From: JARIHD01 sp964610985
Lineage (GTDB): Bacteria; Patescibacteriota; Saccharimonadia; Saccharimonadales; UBA4665
DNA: 8,840 bases
Assembly (NCBI GenBank): GCA_964610985.1
Contig: CAZSZJ010000039.1
Span: 1 to 8,840, forward strand
Direction of reading: 5' to 3'
In this document: piece by piece, positions 1-5,138 of the stretch
Layout of the letters: each line of letters opens with the position of its first letter
Numbering within the stretch: the first letter of the stretch is position 1
The notes under the pieces: generated by a model
Databases searched by the model: none
The model's input: only the letters and a program-made list of their open reading frames with translations
Told to the model about the DNA's origin: nothing
Translations under genes and position numbers: made by a program

Positions 1-120
1 TGCCGTTAGCAACTGTCTTTCCCTGCGCTGCCCGGACTTTCCTCTTTAGTGTTGTTTTGTAGCCTTGTCGGGGCATAGACCACAAAACAACACTAAAGCG
101 ATCAGCCGATAATCAGGCAC
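1..120 (-). ncRNA. rnpB: RNase P RNA, 5' part (3' end beyond the window)
   Basis: This is the catalytic RNA of RNase P, which trims the 5' leaders of precursor tRNAs. On the minus strand the universally conserved P4 5' strand and CR-I block, GAGGAAAGTCCGGGC, lies at 30-44. It is followed by CAGGGAAAGACAG and by TTGCTAACGGCA, which resembles the P8 region of bacterial type A RNAs. Before P4 sits a long hairpin in the P3 position: 82-98 pairs perfectly with 44-60 (17 bp). The RNA runs off the left edge, so only about 120 nt of an expected 350-400 nt are present. The 5' end is placed from the -10 box at 128-133. Confidence 0.9.
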
Positions 121-127
121 ACGTATT

Positions 128-133
128 ATTATA
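128..133 (-). promoter_or_regulatory. -10 box of the rnpB promoter
   Basis: The minus strand reads TATAAT here, a perfect -10 hexamer, about 8 nt before the inferred start of RNase P RNA. There is no good -35 hexamer. The expected -35 position is T-rich and overlaps the stop codon (154-156) of the upstream RNase H gene, so rnpB has its own promoter squeezed into a 20-nt gap. Confidence 0.65.
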
Positions 134-153
134 CCACTTATGCCAAAAAATAA

Positions 154-957
154 CTATTTCTGCCTACTGGCAGCCTGGTCGAGAGCTTCATTTACCGCAC
201 TATCGGCAATTTTATTAAGTTCTCTCGGCACATGGGTATATGAAATGCGCTTAAAGCCAACGGCAATTTGCTTGATAGCCTCATGAATAGGCCAAAGATC
301 GCGGTTTTTGACCTTAAAAATACCCTTCATTTGATTTACGACCAGTAGACTGTCCATATATACCTGAATCTCTTGTATGCCCATGCGTCTTGCCTGCTCA
401 AGGCCAAGCCTTAGAGCCTGATATTCAGCCTGGTTATTGGTGGTAACACCCAGGTAGACACCTTCTTTTACAACGATCTGATCGTCTAAATTAAGGATTG
501 CGAAACCACTAGCCGATGGTCCGGGGTTACCGCGCGAACCACCGTCTGCATACATTTTTGCCTCTACTAACTTGGGTATCGTGTCGAAAACTATTCTTTC
601 TTTTACAGCATCCTTATCAAGCAGGCTGAAATGGATCATCTTTATCGGTGTCTCGAGCGTAACATTGGGTCCGTAGTATTGACGAAACTCGTCAACCAAT
701 CCCACGGGCTTGGCAACGTCACCATGTCCTTCAAAATCAGACTCCACAATATCCCCGATACGTTTTTCGATAACCTTATCAATCCGCGCTATCGAAAACA
801 CCTCCCATGTCTCAGGATCGGAGGCGTTGACCTTATCAACGAGTTCGATTTCATCATTTACACGCAGATCTTTGTCGTCAAAAATACGCCAAGTGGATGT
901 CTTTTCACCGTTTCGTACTAGGCTTGCAAGTTCGTGGTCAAGTTTAAGTGCTTTCAT
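154..957 (-). CDS. ASCH domain - ribonuclease H fusion protein
   Basis: A 267-residue protein with two domains. Residues 1 to about 115 begin MKALKLDHELASLVRNGEKT and look like an ASCH (PUA-like, predicted RNA-binding) domain. Residues about 133-267 are a type 1 RNase H fold that should cut the RNA strand of RNA-DNA hybrids. The acidic catalytic set is complete: D138 in YADGGSRGNPG, E178 in NNQAEYQ, D202 in MDS, D252 in KIADSAVNEA, plus H242. A GTG at 1003-1005 would add 16 residues without ASCH similarity and would overlap the preceding stop, so I chose the ATG at 955-957, where the ASCH consensus starts. There is no Shine-Dalgarno. An extended -10 lies 11 nt upstream, implying a near-leaderless mRNA. 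Many RNases H1 carry an N-terminal hybrid-binding domain; ASCH may play that part here (inference). Confidence 0.85.
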   Translation of the reverse strand: MKALKLDHELASLVRNGEKTSTWRIFDDKDLRVNDEIELVDKVNASDPETWEVFSIARIDKVIEKRIGDIVESDFEGHGDVAKPVGLVDEFRQYYGPNVTLETPIKMIHFSLLDKDAVKERIVFDTIPKLVEAKMYADGGSRGNPGPSASGFAILNLDDQIVVKEGVYLGVTTNNQAEYQALRLGLEQARRMGIQEIQVYMDSLLVVNQMKGIFKVKNRDLWPIHEAIKQIAVGFKRISYTHVPRELNKIADSAVNEALDQAASRQK

Positions 958-968
958 GGCTACTAAGC

Positions 969-977
969 AGTATAACA
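969..977 (-). promoter_or_regulatory. Extended -10 promoter of the ASCH-RNase H gene
   Basis: The minus strand reads TGTTATACT: a TGn extension followed by TATACT. The start codon at 957 begins 11 nt after the hexamer, leaving room for only about 5 nt of leader. No convincing -35 is found at 16-19 nt spacing. This supports the internal ATG rather than the upstream GTG, which would lie upstream of the transcript start. Confidence 0.55.
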
Positions 978-1001
978 GATGACCATCTAAGACGATGTGA
1001 C

Positions 1002-1386
1002 TCACCGGCAGAAATACTCAGAATACTTCACGGCAAGCAGTTCTGCCGCCTGCCCTGGCGTGAACCAAGCATACTCCACGCGCTCGTCTGAAATGATTAC
1101 GACCGTATCGTCTGGAATCTCGCACGCATAAATACCGAGAATGAGTCGCACTGATCTATTTTCGCCCAGCGGTATGCGAAGATTCGACAATACCCTTCCT
1201 ATTTCATGGGGATTACCAACTATGCCCGTCTCTTCGACAACTTCCCGCCGTAGCGTCTCAAGCACGGTCTGGCGCCTCTGAACGCGACTGCCTGGCAAGA
1301 TCCCAATACTCACCGCCACCTTGCAACTTTGCCGAATTAACGCGTAAAAGCAACACATTGCCGGTGCTGTTACGCATAAAGTCCAT
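1002..1386 (-). pseudogene. Nudix hydrolase, frameshifted
   Basis: Nudix enzymes hydrolyse nucleoside diphosphates linked to another group. Reading starts at ATG 1384-1386 (MDFMRNSTGNVLLLRV) and is a good Nudix N-terminus up to GEYWDL, near 1287-1304. There the frame is lost: one extra base is needed to pass into the frame that gives LPGSRVQRRQTVLETLRR, the catalytic core REVVEETGIV, and a normal C-terminus ending EYFCR. The Nudix box GX5EX7REUXEEXGU keeps REVVEETG, but the box's first Gly is Ser and its first Glu is Gln. Frameshift plus substitutions suggest decay rather than only a sequencing error. No slippery heptamer or RF2-like site is seen at the shift. A 192-codon open frame from GTG 1580 covers the 3' half but is out of frame for the N-terminal half. 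Confidence 0.7.
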
Positions 1387-1387
1387 G

Positions 1388-1552
1388 TTACAGATTCTCG
1401 TCGAAAACCTCGACATATGCAACACCGAAACCAGCAGCCTGCACATACTTCTGGATACTCTCCTTGGTATGAAAAAAACGGCAGTACGAATACACATTGC
1501 CCGTCTTTTTGTCGAGCATACTGCCACTGGTTAATCCCGTCGCGGATACCCA
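1388..1552 (-). pseudogene. Methyltransferase-like C-terminal fragment
   Basis: In a third minus-strand frame, open from 1552 to the TAA at 1388-1390, the translation ends FFHTKESIQKYVQAAGF followed by GVAYVEVFDENL. The pattern H-T-x-E-x-I-x-x-x-V-x-x-A-G-F is typical of the last helix and strand of class I SAM-dependent methyltransferases. If translated from the first ATG (1517-1519) it would be only 43 residues and would lack any SAM-binding motif, so it is probably a gene remnant. Its stop lies one base before the Nudix ATG (TAACATG), as in a former operon with translational coupling. It begins just after the tRNA-Pro terminator, which has no clear promoter behind it. The family assignment is tentative because it rests on about 30 residues. 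Confidence 0.45.
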
Positions 1553-1563
1553 TTAGTCCATGG

Positions 1564-1599
1564 AAATAAAAATGGCTCACATCACTAGATAAGAGCCAT
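1564..1599 (-). terminator. Terminator after tRNA-Pro
   Basis: ATGGCTC (1593-1599 on the minus strand) pairs with GAGCCAT (1572-1578) around a 14-nt loop. A T-rich tract TTTTTATTT follows, so this is a rho-independent terminator 13 nt after the tRNA CCA end. A false GTG start at 1580 lies inside it. Confidence 0.7.
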
Positions 1600-1611
1600 C
1601 AAATTCTATTT

Positions 1612-1687
1612 TGGTCGGGGTGACAGGACTTGAACCTGCGACCTCACGGCCCCCAGCCGTACGCGCTACCAACTGCGCTACACCCCG
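1612..1687 (-). tRNA. tRNA-Pro (anticodon GGG)
   Basis: A 76-nt cloverleaf. The acceptor stem CGGGGTG pairs with CACCCCG, the D stem is GCGC/GCGC, the anticodon stem TACGG/CCGTG encloses the loop CTGGGGG, and the T arm is GCAGG TTCAAGT CCTGT. The anticodon GGG reads CCC and CCU proline codons. The C1-G72 pair and A73 match bacterial proline identity. The 3' CCA is encoded. It is transcribed alone from its own promoter. Confidence 0.95.
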
Positions 1688-1701
1688 ATCGAGATGTCTT
1701 T

Positions 1702-1729
1702 ATTTTAACAGATGAAAATGGGATTACAA
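1702..1729 (-). promoter_or_regulatory. Promoter of tRNA-Pro
   Basis: On the minus strand, TTGTAA (1724-1729) is separated by 16 nt from TAAAAT (1702-1707), which is preceded by TGT and so is an extended -10. Transcription would start near 1695, about 8 nt before the mature tRNA. The promoter begins directly after the U-tract of the upstream small RNA. Confidence 0.65.
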
Positions 1730-1742
1730 CAGAGGAACAATT

Positions 1743-1879
1743 AAAAAGCCCGGCGACCGCTAATGATACCTGGTAACACCCAGGTGGGTCTCCTCACGCA
1801 ACAACCACAGCCGCTGCAAATATTGGAATCCCATTGCGAATTAGTATTCAGATAATCATTCGCTCGGTCCCCGAGCATC
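1743..1879 (-). ncRNA. Candidate structured small RNA, 6S-RNA-like fold
   Basis: No protein gene lies between the M50 gene and tRNA-Pro. This stretch has a perfect -10 at one end and a U5 tract at the other, just before the tRNA promoter. Its ends pair with each other. 1871-1876 pairs with 1748-1753 (6 bp), 1865-1869 with 1755-1759 (5 bp, after a G-G mismatch), and 1855-1860 with 1762-1767 (6 bp, after an asymmetric loop). A 6-bp hairpin (1780-1785 with 1768-1773) stacks directly on this helix on the 3' side. Opposite is an unpaired 16-nt stretch (1839-1854). An apical stem continues with 1834-1838 pairing 1797-1801. A rod with a central bubble and a small 3'-side hairpin is the architecture of 6S RNA, which mimics an open promoter and holds RNA polymerase. 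At about 135 nt it is shorter than most 6S RNAs. I am fairly sure it is an RNA gene and much less sure of the family. Confidence 0.55.
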
Positions 1880-1882
1880 TTT

Positions 1883-1888
1883 ATTATA
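1883..1888 (-). promoter_or_regulatory. -10 box of the candidate small RNA
   Basis: A perfect TATAAT on the minus strand, about 5-7 nt before the predicted closing stem at 1876. The -35 position is poor. Upstream sequence (1903-1928) is almost pure A/T with repeated TAATTA, resembling an UP element that could contact the polymerase alpha subunit. Confidence 0.55.
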
Positions 1889-1939
1889 TCGCTTCGCCGG
1901 AGTAATTAATAATGGAATTTTAATTAATGTAGAGCCGGT

Positions 1940-2557
1940 CTACAGCAAGAACTGCAATATAGCTCGGTTCAGTGTAGCCAGAACTGGACTCAGTACGGGT
2001 GATAACAGCAAAAGCAGCAAAAGAAGAGCAATGAAGCCCATCGATTCAATCTGATACATAACCTTTTGCACCGGCTCGGGAGCAAACGCATAAAATAGTC
2101 GGGAACCATCTAGCGGCGGAATCGGCAACATATTAAAGACAAAAAGCGCGACGTTTACGGCCATAAAGAGCAAAAGCGGCTCGACAATTGCCATACTGGG
2201 CGCAAGACGAATCAACACGGCGGCAATTATGGCAAGCATTAGGTTCGATATCGGTCCTGCCACGGCCATAATTGCCGCCCCATATTCACCGTGGCGGATT
2301 CGATGCGGATCAAAGGGTACCGGCCGCGCGATAAAAATCGGTGGCAGTTTTAATAGCATCAGCACTGCCGGCAGTAGGATGGTCATATAAATATCGATGT
2401 GTTTGAGTGGGTTGAGCGTAACTCTCCCCTCATCGTGGGCAGTAGAGTCACCCAGACGATGTGCCACAAAAGCATGGGTCGCTTCGTGTACGCCGACAGA
2501 CATAACCAAGGATACGAGGATAATTATAATTTCGCTGCCGGATAGATTCGAAAACAT
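1940..2557 (-). CDS. Site-2 protease, M50 family zinc metalloprotease
   Basis: A 205-residue membrane protease that should cut transmembrane or membrane-proximal peptide bonds. The zinc site HEATH (residues 24-28, HExxH) lies at the end of the first hydrophobic helix. The second signature, NMLPIPPLDG (residues 142-151), supplies the third ligand, Asp150. Hydrophobic segments fall near residues 8-30, 55-75, 93-120, 122-145 and 174-195. It matches the short, PDZ-less SpoIVFB/YwhC-like group with GPISNL (101-106) before the fourth segment. The start at ATG 2555-2557 has no Shine-Dalgarno. TATACT lies exactly 6 nt upstream, so the mRNA is probably leaderless. It is divergent from rpmB. Substrate unknown. 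Confidence 0.9.
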   Translation of the reverse strand: MFSNLSGSEIIIILVSLVMSVGVHEATHAFVAHRLGDSTAHDEGRVTLNPLKHIDIYMTILLPAVLMLLKLPPIFIARPVPFDPHRIRHGEYGAAIMAVAGPISNLMLAIIAAVLIRLAPSMAIVEPLLLFMAVNVALFVFNMLPIPPLDGSRLFYAFAPEPVQKVMYQIESMGFIALLLLLLLLSPVLSPVLATLNRAILQFLL

Positions 2558-2563
2558 GCTACT

Positions 2564-2569
2564 AGTATA
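2564..2569 (-). promoter_or_regulatory. -10 box of the M50 protease gene, leaderless geometry
   Basis: TATACT on the minus strand, followed by 6 nt (AGTAGC) and then ATG, so transcription should start at or next to the start codon. No clear -35. It lies back to back with the rpmB promoter; the two share about 60 bp. Confidence 0.5.
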
Positions 2570-2592
2570 CTCTACTCTCTCTGGAAAGTTTA

Positions 2593-2621
2593 TTGACTTA
2601 AGGAGTAAAAAAAGCTAAAAT
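2593..2621 (+). promoter_or_regulatory. rpmB promoter
   Basis: TTGACT (2593-2598), a 17-nt spacer, then TAAAAT (2616-2621): a near-consensus housekeeping promoter and the best in the window. The start would be near 2628. A ribosome binding site, AGAAGGA, follows at 2634-2640, 8 nt before the ATG. Confidence 0.8.
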
Positions 2622-2648
2622 ACATCATTGAATAGAAGGAATTATTAA

Positions 2649-2885
2649 ATGCGTCAGTGTGATATTACTGGTAAAGGAAAACAGTTCGGCAACAACGTCA
2701 GCTTTTCGCAGCGCCACACCAAAAAGGTATGGGAACCAAACCTGCAAAAGAAGACTATCATTGTTGATGGCAAAAAAGTGAAGCTACGCATTAGCGCGCA
2801 AGCTATCCGCACCCTCCGAAAAAAGGGCTTGCTAAACGAAACTGTAGCCAAGACCACCAAAAAAGACGTTGCTTTGGCTGCTTAG
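2649..2885 (+). CDS. rpmB: 50S ribosomal protein L28 (bL28)
   Basis: A 78-residue basic protein of the large ribosomal subunit. It matches bL28 along its length: N-terminal CDITGKGKQFGNNVSFSQ (compare C-x-x-T-G-K...GNN-x-S), KKVWEPNLQKK (the family's R/K-x-x-x-PNL motif), and the C-terminal LRISAQAIRTLRKKGL (compare L-R-V-S-x-x-x-x-R-x-x-x-K-x-G). Only Cys4 of the possible zinc-binding cysteines is present. The start is fixed by the Shine-Dalgarno at 2634-2640. It is a single-gene transcript with a strong promoter and terminator, as expected for a highly expressed ribosomal gene. Confidence 0.95.
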   Translation: MRQCDITGKGKQFGNNVSFSQRHTKKVWEPNLQKKTIIVDGKKVKLRISAQAIRTLRKKGLLNETVAKTTKKDVALAA

Positions 2886-2904
2886 TCCAAAGTACTTTGT
2901 CTTT

Positions 2905-2939
2905 AAAAAAACCTCCTGGTTTCACCAGGAGGTTTTTTT
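2905..2939. terminator. Bidirectional terminator between rpmB and the MBL-fold gene
   Basis: A perfect 15-bp inverted repeat: seven A, then CCTCCTGG, a 5-nt loop, CCAGGAGG, then seven T. The GC-rich 8-bp core with an A-tract on one side and a T-tract on the other stops transcription in both directions. That suits the convergent genes, which end at 2885 (+) and 2964 (-). Confidence 0.95.
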
Positions 2940-2963
2940 ATTTAGTTGCAAGGGACAAGAATG

Positions 2964-3590
2964 TTAAGCACGCTCGAGTGGCGCCAATGTCAGGACTTCG
3001 TCCAGTTCACTTGATTTTAATTTAAGTTTGACTACTGGCTCTTTTACTTCCATAGCAAACACCTTAACAGCTTCCTCAAGGGGTTGTTGTGATACGGGAA
3101 AACTTAGGCTATCATCGTCATAGTGCGTTGGAATAACCAGTCTTGGCTCAACCTTCTTTATCACTTTTAGTGCGCCGATGGGGTCAAGCGTATAGCCATT
3201 ACCACCGGTAGGCACAATCATGACGTCGATCATTCCAATCGACTCTAGCTGAGCCTCGCTGAGTTCGGGATAAATGTGGCCCGTTACGAGGATGCGGAGA
3301 TCATCGGTGACGATCTTGTACATAGTGGCGGTTCGCTTACCCGCTTCATCGATATGCGCTTGGGCGGCAACGCCGTAAATAGAGATGCCAGAAACTTCGT
3401 ATTCGCCCGGTTGATTGATGACAATCTTTGATTCAGTGGCAGGATCTTCGTGAGTCTGAGTAAAGAGAACAATATCACCCGCCCTGGTAATGGTCTTAGC
3501 GCCCAACTCCTTTAAATTGTCGTCGATAACGATACGCGCGTGTTTGGTCCCAAGCGTCAGGCAATTTGCACCATAAAATTGTATGTCCAT
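2964..3590 (-). CDS. Metallo-beta-lactamase-fold protein with degenerate metal site
   Basis: A 208-residue protein of the UlaG-like (COG2220-type) MBL superfamily. It opens with MDIQFYGANCLTLGTKHARI, and its C-terminal half has DVMIVPTGG followed by PRLVIPTHYDDD, both typical of that group. The metal motif HxHxDH is broken: residues 45-50 read QTHEDP, so the first and last histidines are lost while His47 and Asp49 remain. It may bind fewer metals, be an unusual hydrolase, or be inactive; the sequence does not decide. The start at ATG 3588-3590 has an AGGAGA ribosome site (3595-3600) 5 nt upstream. It lies 23 nt after the winged-helix gene on the same strand and is probably co-transcribed with it. 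Confidence 0.8.
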   Translation of the reverse strand: MDIQFYGANCLTLGTKHARIVIDDNLKELGAKTITRAGDIVLFTQTHEDPATESKIVINQPGEYEVSGISIYGVAAQAHIDEAGKRTATMYKIVTDDLRILVTGHIYPELSEAQLESIGMIDVMIVPTGGNGYTLDPIGALKVIKKVEPRLVIPTHYDDDSLSFPVSQQPLEEAVKVFAMEVKEPVVKLKLKSSELDEVLTLAPLERA

Positions 3591-3613
3591 ATTTTCTCCT
3601 TAATCTTCCCTAT

Positions 3614-4225
3614 CTACAGTGACTCGGTATTGTCTATGAGCACCTGTTTTTTTGAATCGAGCACCGTTGTTATGAAACGATCTTTGATCTGACGACGGTA
3701 GCCGAATTCAGTTGGCGTCATAACTGCGTAGCGAATGTCTTTGTTTTCTTGTTTTTCGAGTTCGGAGACATACTTTTGCAATGCGTTCTGGTTGATGTCG
3801 CCGACTACCAACATATCAATACCGCTGGCTTCGTCACGAGTAAACTGGCCCGTGTACAAAACAAGCTGTAGGTTGCCCAAGCTCTTAAGTCTTTCCGACT
3901 CGGCTGAAGCGGGAGTTTTTTTGGCTTTGGTTTTTGGAACAGCATCGTCACTTGCGGTGCTCGCCCCCGGGCCGTTACCAAAAATAATAAGCAGCGGGTC
4001 ATAATATTCGTATGTCTGGTTAACTTCGTAGTACAGACGATTATTGGTGTTATCGGATACAATTATGCCGACATTTAAGAGGTTGGCAAGTTCGCGGCGC
4101 ACCGAATTAATTTGTTCGTCGATTTTGCGGGTAATTTCCCGCACATAAAATGAGCGGTTGGGATTGCTATAAAATAGCTGCAGCAGCTTTACCCTCGTCT
4201 TTGATCCAAACAATTGCTCAATCAT
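3614..4225 (-). CDS. Winged-helix regulator fused to a nucleotidyltransferase-like domain
   Basis: A 203-residue protein. Residues 1-70 form a winged helix-turn-helix: FGSKTRVKLLQLFYSNP, then FYVREITRKI, then SVRRELANLLNVGII, and a wing ending LYYEV. This is likely DNA-binding. Residues about 85-112 are a flexible Ala/Lys/Pro/Ser linker. Residues 115-200 resemble a small pol-beta-type nucleotidyltransferase fold (LVLYTGQF...GIDMLVVGD). The usual GS...SDIDLLVV catalytic motif is degenerate, with Gly135 in place of the first Asp, so it is probably non-catalytic. There is no good Shine-Dalgarno. An extended -10 lies exactly 6 nt before ATG, implying a leaderless mRNA. The downstream MBL-fold gene is its likely partner or target (inference). 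Confidence 0.8.
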   Translation of the reverse strand: MIEQLFGSKTRVKLLQLFYSNPNRSFYVREITRKIDEQINSVRRELANLLNVGIIVSDNTNNRLYYEVNQTYEYYDPLLIIFGNGPGASTASDDAVPKTKAKKTPASAESERLKSLGNLQLVLYTGQFTRDEASGIDMLVVGDINQNALQKYVSELEKQENKDIRYAVMTPTEFGYRRQIKDRFITTVLDSKKQVLIDNTESL

Positions 4226-4231
4226 GAGCCT

Positions 4232-4240
4232 ATTGTAACA
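4232..4240 (-). promoter_or_regulatory. Extended -10 promoter of the winged-helix gene
   Basis: The minus strand reads TGTTACAAT, then 6 nt (AGGCTC), then ATG. No -35 is visible. The same nonamer TGTTACAAT is the thrS promoter candidate at 7561-7569. It sits in the 37-nt gap after miaA, so the regulator-MBL pair is separately transcribed from the thrS operon. Confidence 0.55.
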
Positions 4241-4262
4241 AACTTTGGTCGTTAGCTATATA

Positions 4263-5138
4263 TCATTTGTTCAAGAAAGTTGTGATTAAATCTACAGCCT
4301 CATCTTTTTTACAGATCCAATGAATGTCTTTATTGCGTTTGAACCACGTACGTTGACGCTTAGCGAGCTGCAAATGTTGGTGAACAAGAATTTCTTTTGC
4401 CTCGTATAATGACACCTCACCCTCGAGATATTTTTTGAATGCCTTAAAACCTGGCGCTTGTAGCCCCGGTGCATTCCAGCCAAATTTCCCGGCAGCCGCG
4501 CGGATTTCATCGAGCAAACCAGCATCCACCATAGCGTCAACACGTTGCCTGATCCTTTGCTCTAGCTCCCCACGGTCAATCGTTAAGCCGATCACAAGTG
4601 TATTTGCCCGAAGTTCACCATGTCCACCAGTTTTTCCGCCGGTTTCTATGGCACGGATAAGGTGCCTGGGGTTGCGTTCGTTTTGTGGCAACGGAATTCC
4701 CTGCCCTTGCAGAATATCCTGCAGCTCCTCGACAGATAGTTTTTGCAATGCTTTGCGTTTCACGGGATCGGCCTTTTCTAGAAACTCAAAATCATAGATC
4801 ACTGCGTCGACATACAACCCCGTTCCACCTACCAAAATGGGCACGCGCCTACGTCGGGCAATCTCTTGTATGGCCTGGCTGGCTAAAACTTTAAACTCGG
4901 CCGCAGAAAATGACCGGTCTGGCGATACGACATCCAATAAATGATGCGGTACGATTGTTCGCTCATCGAGAGTCGGTTTTGCCGTCACAATATCCAAACC
5001 TTGGTACACCGTACGGGAATCGGCCGCGATAATCTCGCCGCCAAACATCTGCGCCAATTCGACGGCAAGTGCCGACTTGCCCGATGCCGTCTCACCCACA
5101 ATAACTATCAGAAGAGACTGATCTGATCTGGATTCCAT
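4263..5138 (-). CDS. miaA: tRNA dimethylallyltransferase
   Basis: A 291-residue enzyme that transfers an isopentenyl group to N6 of A37, next to the anticodon, in tRNAs reading UNN codons. The P-loop is GETASGKS (15-22), where most homologs have GPTASGKS. Next come ADSRTVYQGLDI with Asp40, VPHHLLDV (63-71), GGTGLYVDA (104-112), NPRHLIRAIE, and the C-terminal AKRQRTWFKR tRNA-contact motif. The length is close to family size (about 300). The ATG start overlaps the end of the alkyltransferase-like gene by 31 nt, suggesting translational coupling. No later start would keep the P-loop strand intact. It is the third gene of the thrS operon and so probably under T-box control. Confidence 0.95.
   Translation of the reverse strand: MESRSDQSLLIVIVGETASGKSALAVELAQMFGGEIIAADSRTVYQGLDIVTAKPTLDERTIVPHHLLDVVSPDRSFSAAEFKVLASQAIQEIARRRRVPILVGGTGLYVDAVIYDFEFLEKADPVKRKALQKLSVEELQDILQGQGIPLPQNERNPRHLIRAIETGGKTGGHGELRANTLVIGLTIDRGELEQRIRQRVDAMVDAGLLDEIRAAAGKFGWNAPGLQAPGFKAFKKYLEGEVSLYEAKEILVHQHLQLAKRQRTWFKRNKDIHWICKKDEAVDLITTFLNK

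Noticed and set aside
958..1005. GTG start 16 codons upstream for the ASCH-RNase H gene
   Set aside because: The extra residues do not resemble ASCH, the start overlaps the preceding stop, and a good -10 lies between it and the ATG.
1287..1304. Programmed +1 frameshift in the Nudix gene
   Set aside because: No slow or stop codon, slippery run or upstream Shine-Dalgarno stimulator is present, and the catalytic box also carries substitutions, so decay or an indel error explains it better.
1002..1580. A continuous 192-codon open frame starting at GTG 1580
   Set aside because: Its start lies inside the tRNA-Pro terminator and its N-terminal two thirds are Cys-rich nonsense. The Nudix and methyltransferase residues there are in other frames.
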